Origin: Burkholderiales bacterium | GTDB lineage: Bacteria; Pseudomonadota; Gammaproteobacteria; Burkholderiales; Burkholderiaceae_C | Direction: 5' to 3' | DNA: 64,000 nt | NCBI GenBank assembly: GCA_021732385.1 | Contig: JAKFVA010000016.1 | Coordinates: 62,001 to 126,000 of the forward strand | Shown here: in pieces, positions 27,765-38,183 of the stretch | Layout of the letters: each line of letters opens with the position of its first letter | Position numbering within the stretch: the first letter of the stretch is position 1 | The notes under the pieces: model-generated | Seen by the model: only the letters and a program-made list of their open reading frames with translations | What the model was told of the DNA's origin: nothing | The model's database searches: none | Program-made: the position numbers and the translations under genes

Positions 27765-29714
27765 TCAAGCTGTTGGGTTGCGGCCGGGTGCCAAGGGTGC
27801 TGTAGGCGCTGGCGGATCCAGCGCTTGCAGGCGGCTTTGCAGCTCGCGGTAGCGTGGCAGGTCGCTGCTGGCAATGGCCTGGGTCTGCTGGGCTTGCAGG
27901 TGTTCCTTGAGCAGGCGGTTCAGCAGGTCGTGCAACTCGCTGGTGTTATCGGCGGATTCATTTACTGCAAGTTGTTGGGCACTGTCCATCAGGCGCAACG
28001 TCAGCGGCTGCGCCGGGTGCGCGGCCAGGCCCTCGCGCAGCGCGGCCCAGGGCAGCGGGCCGTGTTCGTGCAGTTGGGCATCAAGCCAGACGAACAGCGG
28101 GCCATGTGGCGCGGGCAGTTCGCATAGCAGTGCCTGCATTTCATGCGAGAGGCTGGGCCAGTGCGCGCTGTGGCCCAGTAACAGGCGGGCGGCGTGGTCG
28201 GCGCGGCTAGCGGGCAGTTGGCGGCCTGCCCAGCGCCTGCCGGTGGCGCTGTATAGCGGTGCTTTGGGGCTGCGGCTTTTATCTAGTGCGTAACTGTTGC
28301 TGCTGTTGGGGTAGCGGCCAGCCGCTTCTGGTGTGGCGGCATCGGGTTGGCCCGCGTCACCGGTGCGCGGTGGGTAATTGCTGCGGCGTGCTGCATTGCC
28401 TGCTTTGGCGCTGCCACCCCACAGTTGCAGCAGTTCGCGGCTGTCGAGCTGGACCCGCTCGGCAATTTCGCCCATCAATTGGCGCTTGAAAGCACCATCG
28501 GGCAGGGGCGTCCACAGCGGCTGGGCCTGGCTGGCAAAGCGGGCGCGGCCTTCGGCGCTTTGCAGATCGCAGCCTTCGCTGGCGGCTTGCAGCATGAAGC
28601 GGCTAAGGGGCAGCGCCGCATCAATTTTTTGCGCAAAAGCGGCGTTGCCAAATTCGCGGATGAAGCTGTCGGGATCGTGCTCGGGCGGCAGGAACAAGAA
28701 TTTGACACTGCGCACGTCGCTGGCGTGTGGCAACGCGGCGTGCAAGGCTTTGTGCGCCGCGCGCTGGCCGGCGGCGTCGCCGTCAAAGCTGAAGACCACG
28801 GCGTCGGTAAAGCGAAACAGCTTTTGCACATGCTCGGCTGTGCAGGCGGTGCCCAGCGTGGCCACGGTATTGGGAAAACCCAGTTGCGCTAGCGCCACCA
28901 CGTCCATATAACCCTCTGTAACGAGGGCGTAGCCATGCTCGCGCAGCGCGGTGCGGGCTTCAAACAGGCCGTAGAGTTCATGGCCTTTGCTAAACACCGG
29001 GGTTTCGGGCGAGTTGAGGTACTTGGGCTTTTCGTCCCCCAGCACGCGCCCGCCAAAGCCAATGCATTCGCCCTTGACATTGCGGATAGGAAACATAATG
29101 CGGTCGCGAAAACGGTCGTAGCGCTTGGCGTTGTCGGCATCATCTTCATTGACGATGACCAAGCCGCTCTCAGCCAGCAGCGGGTCGTCGTATTGTGGGA
29201 ACACGCCAGCCAGCGTGCGCCAGCCCTCGGGCGAATAGCCGATGCCAAAGGCTTTGGCGACCTCACCCGACAGGCCGCGCCCCTTGAGGTAGGCAATGGC
29301 TTTGGGTGAGGTCTTGAGCTGCTTTTTGTAGGCCTCGGCGGCTTTCTCCAGCACATCAGACAGCGTGGCGCGCTTGTCGCGCTGGGCGGCGGCTTGCGCG
29401 CGGTCTTGCGGCGAAAGGTCTTCTTCAGGCACTTGCAGGCCAACTTGCTGGGCCAGGTCTTTGACGGCTTCGATAAAGCCCATGCTCAGGTGATCCATCA
29501 AAAACCCGATGGCGTTGCCGTTTTTGCCGCAACCAAAGCAGTGGTAGAACTGTTTGGACGGGCTCACGGTGAATGAAGGCGATTTTTCCGCATGAAACGG
29601 ACACAGCCCCGAGAAATTGGCCCCGGCCTTTTTAAGCTGCACATGGCGGCCCACCACCTCTGCCACGTCCACGCGGGCAATCAGCTCTTGCAGAAATGAG
29701 GGGGGGATGGCCAT
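27765..29714 (-). CDS. dnaG: DNA primase DnaG
   Basis: 649 aa. The N-terminal CHC2 zinc finger reads CPFHAEKSPSF...YHCFGCG. The RNA polymerase core has LVTEGYMDVVALAQLG and the TOPRIM acidic motif VVFSFDGDAAGQRAAHKAL, and a DnaB-interacting helical C-terminal domain follows a low-complexity linker. It makes RNA primers at the replication fork. Usually rpsU and a YqeY gene precede dnaG in this order; neither is present, and the next gene upstream is an SDR dehydrogenase beyond a repeat remnant. Confidence 0.97.
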   Translation of the reverse strand: MAIPPSFLQELIARVDVAEVVGRHVQLKKAGANFSGLCPFHAEKSPSFTVSPSKQFYHCFGCGKNGNAIGFLMDHLSMGFIEAVKDLAQQVGLQVPEEDLSPQDRAQAAAQRDKRATLSDVLEKAAEAYKKQLKTSPKAIAYLKGRGLSGEVAKAFGIGYSPEGWRTLAGVFPQYDDPLLAESGLVIVNEDDADNAKRYDRFRDRIMFPIRNVKGECIGFGGRVLGDEKPKYLNSPETPVFSKGHELYGLFEARTALREHGYALVTEGYMDVVALAQLGFPNTVATLGTACTAEHVQKLFRFTDAVVFSFDGDAAGQRAAHKALHAALPHASDVRSVKFLFLPPEHDPDSFIREFGNAAFAQKIDAALPLSRFMLQAASEGCDLQSAEGRARFASQAQPLWTPLPDGAFKRQLMGEIAERVQLDSRELLQLWGGSAKAGNAARRSNYPPRTGDAGQPDAATPEAAGRYPNSSNSYALDKSRSPKAPLYSATGRRWAGRQLPASRADHAARLLLGHSAHWPSLSHEMQALLCELPAPHGPLFVWLDAQLHEHGPLPWAALREGLAAHPAQPLTLRLMDSAQQLAVNESADNTSELHDLLNRLLKEHLQAQQTQAIASSDLPRYRELQSRLQALDPPAPTAPLAPGRNPTA

Positions 29715-29835
29715 TGGGCAAGCTTAACGGGGCTGCGCCAGCGGCTTTGCGGGTTGAAGCGCGGGCAAATGCCTGTTTTTGCAGAATTTCAGGCCAATTT
29801 CGACCATAAAAAAGACCTAAAACCTAATCAGTACC

Positions 29836-29870
29836 TGCGGGTAACGCTATCAAAAATTACTATCAAAAAG
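29836..29870. repeat. Dispersed repeat, partial copy B
   Basis: GCGGGTAACGCTATCAAAAA with the following TTACTATCAAAAAG matches one end of copies A and C. Only this end is recognisable. It sits immediately against the stop codon of the SDR gene, in the dnaG-SDR gap. Confidence 0.55.
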
Positions 29871-30629
29871 CTAGCGTGGTGCCAGGCGGATTGCACCATC
29901 GAGGCGAATTACTTCACCGTTAAGCATGTCGTTTTCAAAAATGTGCAGCGCCAGTTTGGCGTAGTCTTCGGGCGTGCCCAGGCGGCTGGGGAAGGGCACG
30001 CTGGCAGCCAGCGCGTCCTGCACTTCTTGCGGCATGCCAAACAGCATGGGCGTGCCGAAAATGCCAGGGGCAATCGTCATGTTGCGAATGCCGTTGCGCG
30101 CCAGGTCACGCGCAATCGGCAGGGTCATGCCGACCACGCCACCTTTGGACGCGCTGTAAGCAGCCTGCCCAATCTGGCCGTCGTAAGCCGCCACACTGGC
30201 GGTGGAGATCATCGCGCCGCGCTCACCCGTGGACTCGGGTGTGTTCTGACTCATGGCTTGGGCAGCCAGGCGGATCATGTTGAATGTACCCACCAGATTG
30301 ACCATGATGGTTTTGGTGAAATTGGGCAGCGGGTGCGCACCGTCTTTGCCTACGGTTTTAATGGCTGGGGCAATGCCCGCGCAGTTGACCAGCCCCATCA
30401 GCTTGCCCAGACTCACGGCTTTGGCCACTGCGGCCTGGGCATCGTGTTCGTCGCTCACATCGCAGCGGACGAAAGCGCCGCCAATGGCTTTGGCCACCGC
30501 CTCGCCCTTGTCGACTTGCATGTCGGCCACCACCACCACGCCGCCATGGGCCGCCAGCATGCGCGCCGTGCCTTCACCCAGGCCCGAAGCCGCACCGGTA
30601 ACGATAAAAACCTTGCCTGAGATCTGCAT
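29871..30629 (-). CDS. SDR-family type II 3-hydroxyacyl-CoA dehydrogenase
   Basis: 252 aa. The Rossmann motif is [16 protein letters not shown], the NNAG-equivalent is [15 protein letters not shown], and the active site is [21 protein letters not shown] (Tyr and Lys) with the serine in [11 protein letters not shown]. Overall it resembles the HSD17B10/3-hydroxy-2-methylbutyryl-CoA dehydrogenase group, which oxidises 3-hydroxyacyl-CoAs with NAD in branched amino-acid or fatty-acid breakdown. The ATG at 30629 is preceded by AGGAG at good spacing; the longer frame upstream lies in another gene. Confidence 0.9.
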   Translation of the reverse strand: MQISGKVFIVTGAASGLGEGTARMLAAHGGVVVVADMQVDKGEAVAKAIGGAFVRCDVSDEHDAQAAVAKAVSLGKLMGLVNCAGIAPAIKTVGKDGAHPLPNFTKTIMVNLVGTFNMIRLAAQAMSQNTPESTGERGAMISTASVAAYDGQIGQAAYSASKGGVVGMTLPIARDLARNGIRNMTIAPGIFGTPMLFGMPQEVQDALAASVPFPSRLGTPEDYAKLALHIFENDMLNGEVIRLDGAIRLAPR

Positions 30630-30675
30630 AGCGGCTCCTGATTGGGTTGATTTGAAAAAACGGAAATAAAGGTTT

Positions 30676-31515
30676 CTACAGCGCCGCTTGCGGCCTGCGA
30701 AAGAATGCATCGTACAGCGGCAGCAAGCTGGGGTAATGCAGGGCAAAGTCAGGCCGCGCCACAAAATAGGCTTCCAATGTGACGGCAAAAAATTCGGCTG
30801 GACTGGTGGCACCGTAGGCATCGAGCCAGGGTGCTTGCACCAGCGTGCCAAAGCGCTGGGCAACTTGCACTTGGTTGGCAAATTGTTCGTAAGCGGCATA
30901 CAGCGTTTTGCGCCAAAGTTCACGCGCGTTGCGCGCGCCCAGGGCGCTGCGCGGCGTGCCGCCAAAGCCGCCAGGCAGGGGCGGGCAGCCGTCAGCGTCG
31001 GCGTCTTGCGGCGCGCCGTACAAATCAATTTTGTGGGCAAACTCATGAATCACGAGATTGGTGCCTTGCGCAGCCGACGCGCCAGCTTGCGACACGTCTT
31101 GCCAGTTCAGCACCACCGGGCCCTGGTGCATGGCCTGGCCGGCCAGCGGTTCGCGGTAGCGGTGCACTACGCCAGCGCTGTCGCGAACCTCGCGCTGGGC
31201 CAGCATGGCGCCGGGGTAGACCACGATGCCGACAAAATCCTTGTACCAGTGCAAGCCCAGGTGTAGCACCGGCAAGCAGGCTTGCGCCGCAATGGCCAGG
31301 GCGATTTCATCGGTGACTACCAGGCCATGCGTGCCGTGGAATTCTTTTTGCGCCAAAAAGCGGCTGCACAGCTGGCGCAGCTTGGGCAAATCGCTGGCGT
31401 TTTGCAAAAAAGGGTAGGCCGCCAGGGTGGCGTGCCACAGCGCATCGGGGATAGGGCGTGGTCGCAGCCAGTGGCGCATGCGCTGGCGCAACCACTGGTA
31501 CAGGCGTTTGAGCAT
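30676..31515 (-). CDS. MtfA-like zinc peptidase (M90 family)
   Basis: 279 aa. The zinc site is HEFAHKID (HExxH) near residue 150, and the partner glutamate is probably in the [14 protein letters not shown] helix. In E. coli, MtfA binds the Mlc repressor and has aminopeptidase activity. No Mlc gene is seen here, so the role may differ. The ATG at 31515 begins [19 protein letters not shown], a typical basic start. The lpxH stop is 13 bp upstream, suggesting one transcript. Confidence 0.88.
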   Translation of the reverse strand: MLKRLYQWLRQRMRHWLRPRPIPDALWHATLAAYPFLQNASDLPKLRQLCSRFLAQKEFHGTHGLVVTDEIALAIAAQACLPVLHLGLHWYKDFVGIVVYPGAMLAQREVRDSAGVVHRYREPLAGQAMHQGPVVLNWQDVSQAGASAAQGTNLVIHEFAHKIDLYGAPQDADADGCPPLPGGFGGTPRSALGARNARELWRKTLYAAYEQFANQVQVAQRFGTLVQAPWLDAYGATSPAEFFAVTLEAYFVARPDFALHYPSLLPLYDAFFRRPQAAL

Positions 31516-31528
31516 CAAGACCGCAGGC

Positions 31529-32365
31529 TCAAGCCAACGCGATGCGCTGCGCGGTAGCCTGGCCGCGCTCAAGCCGCAGCACCTCCCGGCGCGGCACGCT
31601 GGCTTGGGCGTCCCAGTCTGACAGCACCACCCGCTGCAAGGGCTGGCCAGCGTGCTGGCCCAGCGCATGGGTGGCAGGCTGGTGGGTGTGGCCGTGGACC
31701 AAAGTGCTGGCTTGCGCGGCAATGAGCCACTGCCTGGCGGCGGCGGCATCCACATCGGCAAAGGGCTCACCGCTGGCGTTTTGCACTTGTTTGCGCGCCT
31801 CACTTCTGAGTCGCAGGTCGCGCGCGATGTGCTGGCGCTCGGCTAGCGGGCGAGCCAGAAATTCGTGCTGCCAAGCGGGGCTGCGTACTTGGGCGCGAAA
31901 CGCCAGGTAGTCGGTATCCTGCAGGCACAGGGCGTCGCCGTGGCTGAGCAGGTAGCGGGCCTTGCCCAGCATCAGCACGGTGGGGTCGGGCAATAACGTG
32001 GCTCGGCACTGCTGCATGAAGCCGCTGCCCAACAGAAAATCGCGATTGCCGTGCATGAAGAACAGCGTGAGGTGGGTAGCGGCGCTGAACAACTGGGCGC
32101 AGCGTTGGCCCAGGCTACCGGGTAGGGCGGCGTCGTCACCCACCCAGACTTCAAAAAAATCGCCCAACACAAACAGCGCCTGGGCGGGGCTGGATGACAG
32201 GTACGCGGCCAGGGCGTTGAAGCTGGCGTCTTCCGTGTCCAGGTGCAGGTCGGAGATGAAATCAACCACCTGCCAGTTGGCAGGCGCAACCACTTCCGCT
32301 GGCCCTGCGTGACGAGGGCCGGGTGAGCCAACCAGCGCCGCAGGGGCGAACGTGGTGGGCGTCAT
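31529..32365 (-). CDS. lpxH: UDP-2,3-diacylglucosamine diphosphatase
   Basis: 278 aa calcineurin-like metallophosphoesterase. The metal-binding motifs are FISDLHLD, LGDFFEVWVGDD and MHGNRDFLLG, with two later histidine motifs, LLSHGDALC and VHGHTHQPATH. It hydrolyses UDP-2,3-diacylglucosamine to lipid X in lipid A synthesis on the inner membrane. An extra ~30 residues precede the core; the ATG at 32365 follows the ppiB stop by 24 bp. The order ppiA-ppiB-lpxH is common in beta/gammaproteobacteria. Confidence 0.95.
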   Translation of the reverse strand: MTPTTFAPAALVGSPGPRHAGPAEVVAPANWQVVDFISDLHLDTEDASFNALAAYLSSSPAQALFVLGDFFEVWVGDDAALPGSLGQRCAQLFSAATHLTLFFMHGNRDFLLGSGFMQQCRATLLPDPTVLMLGKARYLLSHGDALCLQDTDYLAFRAQVRSPAWQHEFLARPLAERQHIARDLRLRSEARKQVQNASGEPFADVDAAAARQWLIAAQASTLVHGHTHQPATHALGQHAGQPLQRVVLSDWDAQASVPRREVLRLERGQATAQRIALA

Positions 32366-32389
32366 GGCGCGGCTGGCGTTGTCAGGGCG

Positions 32390-32896
32390 TCAAAGCGCCA
32401 CAGCGGAGGCAATCACAACGTCGTCTTTGGGCACGTCGTCGTGGTGGCCCTTGCGGCCAGTGGCTACGCCCACAATCTTGTCTACCACTTCGGTACCAGC
32501 CACCACCTTGCCAAATACGGCATAGCCCCAGCCTTGTTGCGAAGGCGCGGTGTGGTTCAAAAACTTGTTGTCGGCCACGTTGATGAAGAACTGTGCCGTG
32601 GCGGAATGCGGGTCGCCAGTGCGGGCCATGGCCAGCGTGTATTTGTCGTTCTTGAGGCCATTGTTGGCTTCGTTGGTAATCGGTGCGTCAGTGGGTTTTT
32701 GTGCCATGCCGGGCTCAAAGCCGCCGCCTTGCACCATGAAACCGGGAATTACGCGGTGAAAAATCGTGTTGTTGAAATGGCCCTTGTTCACATAGCTCAA
32801 AAAATTGGCGGCGCACAGGGGGGCCTTGTCAGCGTCAAGCTCAATGGTGAGGCTGCCGAAACCGGTGATATTCAATTGGACTTGGGGGTTGCTCAT
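32390..32896 (-). CDS. ppiB: Cytoplasmic cyclophilin-type peptidyl-prolyl isomerase
   Basis: 168 aa, no signal peptide. Cyclophilin motifs are [15 protein letters not shown] (catalytic Arg), [19 protein letters not shown] and [17 protein letters not shown]. Proline isomerase in the cytoplasm. It follows a second, secreted cyclophilin gene 23 bp upstream; the two proteins are clearly paralogous (both share the FHRVI and GYAVFGKV motifs) and may have arisen by duplication. Confidence 0.95.
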   Translation of the reverse strand: MSNPQVQLNITGFGSLTIELDADKAPLCAANFLSYVNKGHFNNTIFHRVIPGFMVQGGGFEPGMAQKPTDAPITNEANNGLKNDKYTLAMARTGDPHSATAQFFINVADNKFLNHTAPSQQGWGYAVFGKVVAGTEVVDKIVGVATGRKGHHDDVPKDDVVIASAVAL

Positions 32897-32919
32897 GGTG
32901 TGAAAAGAGGTTGGGTGGA

Positions 32920-33513
32920 TTATTTGACCAAGGTGGCTGATTTGATGACGATGTCTTGCACCGGCACATTCTGGAACTGGCCTTTGTTGCCGGTGGCTGC
33001 AGTGCGGATTTTGTCCACCACGTCCATGCCACTAATGACTTTGCCAAATACGGCATAGCCATTGCCATCGGGCAGCGGGGCGTTCAAATTGGGGTTGTCT
33101 TTGACGTTGATGAAGAACTGTGCAGTGGCTGAATTGGGGTTGGCGGTGCGTGCCATGGCCAAGGTACCGCGGTCGTTTTTGAGGCCATTGCCCGCTTCCA
33201 GGGCAATCGGTGCGCGCGTGGCCTTTTGGCTGAAGTCGGGGGTGAAACCGCCGCCCTGAATCATGAAGCCGTCGATCACGCGGTGAAAAATTGTGCCGTC
33301 GTAATGCTTGTCTTTGACGTACTGCAAAAAGTTTTCAACGCTCTTGGGTGCCTTGTCGGCGTACAGCTCGACCACGATGTCGCCCTGGCTGGTGGCGAGC
33401 TTGACTTTGCTGGCTTCTTGCGCGCTGGCAGGCAAGGCCAACCAGCCGAGCGCCAGGGCGGCAAATACTTCCGCAGTGGTGCGACGCACAGGAGAAAAAC
33501 GGGTGGCTGTCAT
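32920..33513 (-). CDS. ppiA: Secreted cyclophilin-type peptidyl-prolyl isomerase
   Basis: 197 aa. An N-terminal signal-like segment ([19 protein letters not shown]) places it in the periplasm, with cleavage predicted after ASA. The cyclophilin core has [34 protein letters not shown] and [16 protein letters not shown]. The ATG overlaps the stop of the upstream L,D-transpeptidase gene by one base, so translation is coupled. Confidence 0.93.
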   Translation of the reverse strand: MTATRFSPVRRTTAEVFAALALGWLALPASAQEASKVKLATSQGDIVVELYADKAPKSVENFLQYVKDKHYDGTIFHRVIDGFMIQGGGFTPDFSQKATRAPIALEAGNGLKNDRGTLAMARTANPNSATAQFFINVKDNPNLNAPLPDGNGYAVFGKVISGMDVVDKIRTAATGNKGQFQNVPVQDIVIKSATLVK

Positions 33514-34769
33514 CAGATGCTTCCTTCAAAAAATATTTTCCATTGATTGGCTTGGCGTACCCAGTACTGGCGCTTGAGGCTGCCGGTTTTGCTGCCTTGC
33601 CAAACTTCATTAAAGGTTACCACCATCGTCTCGGCTTGGTCGCTCCAGCGCAGCAACGAGAGGTCTTTAATCTGTAAGGCGCTGCCGTTGGCACGCTCCA
33701 TTTCAAGGCCGAGTGAGCCGCTCCAGATGGCCAGTGTTTTACCGTAGCTGCTGAAGTCAGGGGCGTAAAAGGCCAGGGCGTTGTCGAGTTTGCCACTGGA
33801 CTTGGCCTGACGCCAGGCTTGTAGCGTTTCTTCAAAGCTGCGGCTGTCAGCGCGCAAACTCTGGGTGGTGGCCCACTGCAAGCTGGGGGCAATGACCACC
33901 GGTGTGCTGCGCGCTTGCACTGTAGTTAGCAGGCGCTGCAGGTCAGGGTTAGCCAGTACCACGCAGCCGTCGGTGGCGCGTGGCGCGCGCGAAAATTGTG
34001 TTGGCGGCGTGCCATGCAACCAGATGCCACTGCCGGTTTTGCCGCGCCGCACGTCGTAGGGGTTGGGGTAATTGATGGGCAGTGCGCCCGCGCCGTAAAA
34101 CTCTTTGAGCGACTGGGGGCTGAGGCTGCTGGTGATGAAATACACCCCCAGCGGGGTGCGCAAATCGCCTTCAATGGTTTTTTCGATCCCTGACTTGCCT
34201 ATCGACACGTAGTAGTCGGCTACCAGCTTGAGTCCGGTCGCGCCATTTTCAAACAAGTACAGACGCGAACGTGATGCATCTACCGCAATCGCGTGTTTGT
34301 TCTGGGCTGACAGGCTCAAAAACTGCGTGGGCAGGCTGTCAGGCGGAGGGCGTTCGCGCAGGGCTTTGATGCGCAGCAGCGACTCTTCGCGCAATTCAGC
34401 CAGCAGCGCGGCGTGCTTGATGGCCGTGGTGTCGGGCACATCGCCAAGCGTGCGTACAGGGCGTACCTGGGCAGCCAGCAAATCGCCGTAGATGAGATGA
34501 GCCAGATGGAAATTGGGGTGGTTCTTGACCAAGTCTTGCGCGTAAGCCAGCGCCTCGCGGCTTTTGCCCTGGCCAATGAACTGGTAAACCTGGATCAGAC
34601 GCGCCTCGGCCTCGCCGTCACGTCCAACACTGATCACCTCACGCGCCGGTTTTTGTGTGCGCTGCTTTTTCTTTTGCGTGGCTTCGGCAGGTGCCTGGGC
34701 CAGGAGCACGCAGGCCAAGCCAGCCGACAGGGCAACTGCGCAAAGACGGGTGAGTAATTTGGTCGTCAT
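33513..34769 (-). CDS. L,D-transpeptidase with C-terminal Cds6-like domain
   Basis: 418 aa. A signal peptide ends near residue 28 ([13 protein letters not shown]) and a TPR-like helical region follows. The YkuD catalytic domain has His in GIWLHGTPP and the nucleophile Cys in [13 protein letters not shown]. An NTF2/SnoaL-like domain ([28 protein letters not shown]) closes the protein. It probably forms 3-3 crosslinks or attaches proteins to peptidoglycan in the periplasm. The usual S(H/T)GC motif appears as TDGC, a conservative variant. Upstream frame sequence is unlikely to be translated; the ATG at 34769 starts a good signal peptide. Confidence 0.9.
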   Translation of the reverse strand: MTTKLLTRLCAVALSAGLACVLLAQAPAEATQKKKQRTQKPAREVISVGRDGEAEARLIQVYQFIGQGKSREALAYAQDLVKNHPNFHLAHLIYGDLLAAQVRPVRTLGDVPDTTAIKHAALLAELREESLLRIKALRERPPPDSLPTQFLSLSAQNKHAIAVDASRSRLYLFENGATGLKLVADYYVSIGKSGIEKTIEGDLRTPLGVYFITSSLSPQSLKEFYGAGALPINYPNPYDVRRGKTGSGIWLHGTPPTQFSRAPRATDGCVVLANPDLQRLLTTVQARSTPVVIAPSLQWATTQSLRADSRSFEETLQAWRQAKSSGKLDNALAFYAPDFSSYGKTLAIWSGSLGLEMERANGSALQIKDLSLLRWSDQAETMVVTFNEVWQGSKTGSLKRQYWVRQANQWKIFFEGSI

Positions 34770-34863
34770 GCAATGTGGGCCTGCTGACAACCAGCTAGCC
34801 AATGGCAAACGGGGCACAGCAGGGGCCAGAAGCTGATGCGCAAGGAGGGCAATAACCGCAATA

Positions 34864-35868
34864 TCAACTGCCAGTCGATTCCTTGACGATGACCCAGTTG
34901 CCGCCTGCGCGCACCATGTCGAGCACCTTGCGGCTAGTGACTTTAAGCGCGTCGGCGCTGTAGTCCTGGCTGAACTTGGCGGTGGCCTTGTCGCCGTTAA
35001 CTGCAATAACTAATTTGTTGACCTTGACGCTGATGGTTTTCTTGCCCACGATGCGGGAGCGGCGCTCGTCTTCCCAGGCTTTGCGCGCTGTTCCACCAGC
35101 GGGCGTGAAGTCTTTGCCGTAAGCGGCCAAGTAGCCGTTCATGTCTTTATTGGCCCAGGCGGTGGCCCAGGCGCGTACAGCGGCCTCTACCTCAGCCTGG
35201 CTGCCAGTGCTGGCGGTTGCTGCTGCGGGCGTCGGGCTGGTAGCTGCTGGTGCTGGTGCTGCCGCCACAGGCCGGGCCGGCTGAGCTGGCGCAAGCGCCA
35301 CAGGCGTTGGCAAGACCGGTTTTTGGCCCTTGGCATTGGGCGCAAAAAGCTCGCGAATCAGTGCCAGCTTGGGCTGAACGGCGGCATTGCTGCTGTCAAG
35401 CTGAAGGGCCTTGCTGTATGCCTGGCTGGCCAGTTTGGCATACACATCACCCAAGTTTTCATGCGCAGTGGCGTAGCTGGGATTAGTGCGAATCGCCATT
35501 TCAAGCGCAGCGCGGGCCTTGTCAAACTGGCTTTGTCCGGCATGCAGTACAGCCAGATTGTTGTAGGGCTCGGGCAGTTCAGGAAAGTCTTCCGTGAGCT
35601 TGGTGAAGGTGGTAATGGCGTCGGTGGGTTTGCCCAATTCGCTTTGCACTACGCCTTTAAGAAAGCGCATTTGCGGATCGCGCGGCTTGGCGGCCAGGTA
35701 CTGGTCGGCTTTGGTCAGCGCCTCAGGCAGCTTGCCAGCGCGCACCAGCTGATTGACTTCACGGTAATCATCAGCTTGGGCGTGAACTGCCAAGCTAGTG
35801 CCAGCAAGCACAATAAACGTAGACAGGCAGTAGAGAAAACGGTGCAAGGGGGTGTGGAAACTTTTCAT
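34864..35868 (-). CDS. Secreted TPR protein with Cds6-like C-terminal domain
   Basis: 334 aa. The signal peptide (FLYCLSTFIVLAGTSLAVHA) is followed by TPR units (residues ~35-165), a Pro/Ala linker and a C-terminal NTF2-like domain (VRAWATAWANKDMNGYLAAYGKDFTP) of the same kind as in the L,D-transpeptidase immediately downstream. A partner or scaffold for that enzyme in the periplasm is a reasonable inference. It is divergent from cysS with a 199-bp gap that must hold both promoters. Confidence 0.85.
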   Translation of the reverse strand: MKSFHTPLHRFLYCLSTFIVLAGTSLAVHAQADDYREVNQLVRAGKLPEALTKADQYLAAKPRDPQMRFLKGVVQSELGKPTDAITTFTKLTEDFPELPEPYNNLAVLHAGQSQFDKARAALEMAIRTNPSYATAHENLGDVYAKLASQAYSKALQLDSSNAAVQPKLALIRELFAPNAKGQKPVLPTPVALAPAQPARPVAAAPAPAATSPTPAAATASTGSQAEVEAAVRAWATAWANKDMNGYLAAYGKDFTPAGGTARKAWEDERRSRIVGKKTISVKVNKLVIAVNGDKATAKFSQDYSADALKVTSRKVLDMVRAGGNWVIVKESTGS

Positions 35869-36067
35869 AAAACCTCATGGGTTGCACGCAATAAACAGGC
35901 CCGAGGGGGGCTATATACTGCACGAATTGTAGTCCAGGGGGTAAGCGTGGCTTGCTGTTTGCGGGCCATAACCTACCCGGCCCGGTTGCCCGGATAATCC
36001 CAATCTTCAATCACCCGGCCCTACTCTTGCGCAAGCCTTTGTCTCAGTCGTCTGCACCTACCTTGCC

Positions 36068-37465
36068 ATGAGCTTGCGCATCTACAACACGCTGTCGCGT
36101 AGCCTGGTTGATTTTTCACCCCGCCAAACCGGCCAGGTGCGCATGTATGTCTGCGGCATGACGGTTTATGACTTGTGCCATCTGGGCCATGCCCGCTCCA
36201 TGCTGGTGTTTGATGTGGTGCAGCGCTGGCTCAAAGCCAGTGGTTATGCCGTGAACTACGTGCGCAACGTTACTGATATTGACGACAAAATCATCAAGCG
36301 TGCACTGGACAACGGCGAGACCATCCGCGCCCTGACCGACCGCATGGTGGACGCCCTGCACCAAGACGCCGACGCCCTGGGCATTGAGCGCCCCACCCAC
36401 GAGCCGCGTGCCACTGACTTTGTGACGCAGATGCTGCAACTCATTAAAGTCTTGGAAAACCAGGGGCTGGCCTATGCCGTGCCAGGCGGTGACGTGAATT
36501 TTTCGGTGCGTAAATTCCCGGGCTACGGCAAGCTCTCGGGCAAGTCGCTGGATGACCTGCGTGCCGGGGAGCGTGTGGCGGTGGAAGACCATAAACAGGA
36601 TCCGCTGGATTTTGTGTTGTGGAAAAGCGCTAAAGACAGCGAACCCGATGAAGCCAAGTGGGACGCCAGCGCTTATGGCTACAGCCGCGGCCGGCCCGGC
36701 TGGCATATTGAATGCTCTGCAATGTGCGCACAAATGCTGGGCGACAGCATTGACATTCACGGCGGCGGCGCGGATTTGCAGTTTCCCCACCATGAAAATG
36801 AAATTGCACAAAGTGAAGCCGCCACTGGGCAGCCCTTGGCCAGCATCTGGATGCACAACGGCTTTGTGCGGGTGGACAACGAGAAGATGTCCAAATCGCT
36901 GGGCAATTTTTTTACCATCCGCGAGGTGCTCAAGCAATACGACGCCGAGACCGTGCGCTTTTTTATTGTGCGTGCGCATTACCGCAGCAGTCTCAATTAC
37001 AGCGATGTGCACCTAGACGACGCGCGGCAGGCCTTGCGCCGTCTGTACACCACGCTGGACTCCGTGAAGCCACGCCCTGCTGAATTGCGCTGGGATGCGG
37101 CGGGTAACCACCCCGCAGTTGCCCGCTTCAAAGCCGCTATGGACGAAGACTTTGGTACGCCTGAAGCGCTGGCGGTATTGTTTGACCTGGCCACTGAAGT
37201 CAATACCAGCCGTTCGCCGATGCTGGCCGGTTTATTGCATGCGCTGGGTGGCTGCCTGGGTTTGCTGCAAAATGAGCCGCGCGCTTTCTTGCAGGCGGGA
37301 GCGGGGGTTGATGAGGCCGCCATTGCGGCGTTGATTGCACAACGCGCCAGCGCTAAGAGCGCCAGGGATTTTGCGGCGGCCGATGCGATTCGCCAGCAGT
37401 TGCTGGCGCAAGGCATTGTGCTCAAGGATTCGCCCGCGGGCACAAGCTGGGAGGCTGCCCCATGA
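36068..37465 (+). CDS. cysS: Cysteinyl-tRNA synthetase
   Basis: 465 aa class I synthetase. [19 protein letters not shown] includes a zinc-ligand Cys and the HIGH-equivalent [13 protein letters not shown] and [20 protein letters not shown] complete the zinc/active site; [14 protein letters not shown] is the KMSKS loop. It charges tRNA-Cys, a tRNA gene for which is also in this window (58341). The C-terminal DALR/anticodon region is complete. Confidence 0.98.
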   Translation: MSLRIYNTLSRSLVDFSPRQTGQVRMYVCGMTVYDLCHLGHARSMLVFDVVQRWLKASGYAVNYVRNVTDIDDKIIKRALDNGETIRALTDRMVDALHQDADALGIERPTHEPRATDFVTQMLQLIKVLENQGLAYAVPGGDVNFSVRKFPGYGKLSGKSLDDLRAGERVAVEDHKQDPLDFVLWKSAKDSEPDEAKWDASAYGYSRGRPGWHIECSAMCAQMLGDSIDIHGGGADLQFPHHENEIAQSEAATGQPLASIWMHNGFVRVDNEKMSKSLGNFFTIREVLKQYDAETVRFFIVRAHYRSSLNYSDVHLDDARQALRRLYTTLDSVKPRPAELRWDAAGNHPAVARFKAAMDEDFGTPEALAVLFDLATEVNTSRSPMLAGLLHALGGCLGLLQNEPRAFLQAGAGVDEAAIAALIAQRASAKSARDFAAADAIRQQLLAQGIVLKDSPAGTSWEAAP

Positions 37466-37517
37466 CGTGTTGCCAGGGTGCGCCCAATGCGGGCCAAAGA
37501 ACCAATAGGAATCAGCG

Positions 37518-38177
37518 GTGAACGCCATTAAAAAAACCGCTACTGTGCGCCCCCAGGCCGGCCGCCCAGGTTATTGGGAAGACGCTTGCCTGCACCTGGC
37601 CAAGAAAGACCGTGTCATGAAACGGCTGATTCCGCAATTCGGCGACGCTTGCCTGCAGTCGCGCGGCGATGCATTCACCACACTGGCGCGCAGCATTGTG
37701 GGCCAGCAAATTTCGGTCAAGGCGGCGCAGTCGGTCTGGAACAAGTTTGTGCTGCTGGCGCCCAAACTGGCACCCGGCCAAGTGCTCAAGCTCAATGTGG
37801 ACGAGATGCGTGCCTGCGGCCTGAGCGCGCGCAAGGTTGAGTACCTGGTGGATTTGGCGCTGCATTTTGACTCGGGCGCGGCGCAGCCCAAAGACTGGAT
37901 TGACTGGGACGACGACGCCATCATCCAGACGCTGGTGGCCATTCGCGGCATAGGTCGCTGGACGGCCGAGATGTTTTTGATCTTTCACCTGCACCGCCCC
38001 AATGTGCTGCCACTGGATGACGTAGGTTTAGTCAACGGTATCAGCAAAAACTATTTTTCTGGTGAACCAGTCAGCCGAAGCGACATGCGCGAGGTAGCCG
38101 CCGCCTGGGAGCCCTACCGCAGCGTGGCAACTTGGTATATTTGGCGCAGTCTGGACAACGCGCCAGCCGTCAACTAG
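37518..38177 (+). CDS. DNA-3-methyladenine glycosylase (AlkA-like, HhH-GPD)
   Basis: 219 aa. The helix-hairpin-helix is RGIGRWTAEMFLIFHLHRP with the catalytic aspartate in VLPLDDVGL. The N-terminal half has ARSIVGQQISVKAAQSVWNKF. It excises alkylated bases such as 3-methyladenine. Shorter than E. coli AlkA (282 aa) because the N-terminal beta domain is absent, like MagIII-type or Bacillus-type proteins. The GTG start at 37518 follows AGGA at suitable spacing. accA begins 6 bp after its stop. Confidence 0.92.
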   Translation: MNAIKKTATVRPQAGRPGYWEDACLHLAKKDRVMKRLIPQFGDACLQSRGDAFTTLARSIVGQQISVKAAQSVWNKFVLLAPKLAPGQVLKLNVDEMRACGLSARKVEYLVDLALHFDSGAAQPKDWIDWDDDAIIQTLVAIRGIGRWTAEMFLIFHLHRPNVLPLDDVGLVNGISKNYFSGEPVSRSDMREVAAAWEPYRSVATWYIWRSLDNAPAVN

Positions 38178-38183
38178 GAGAGC

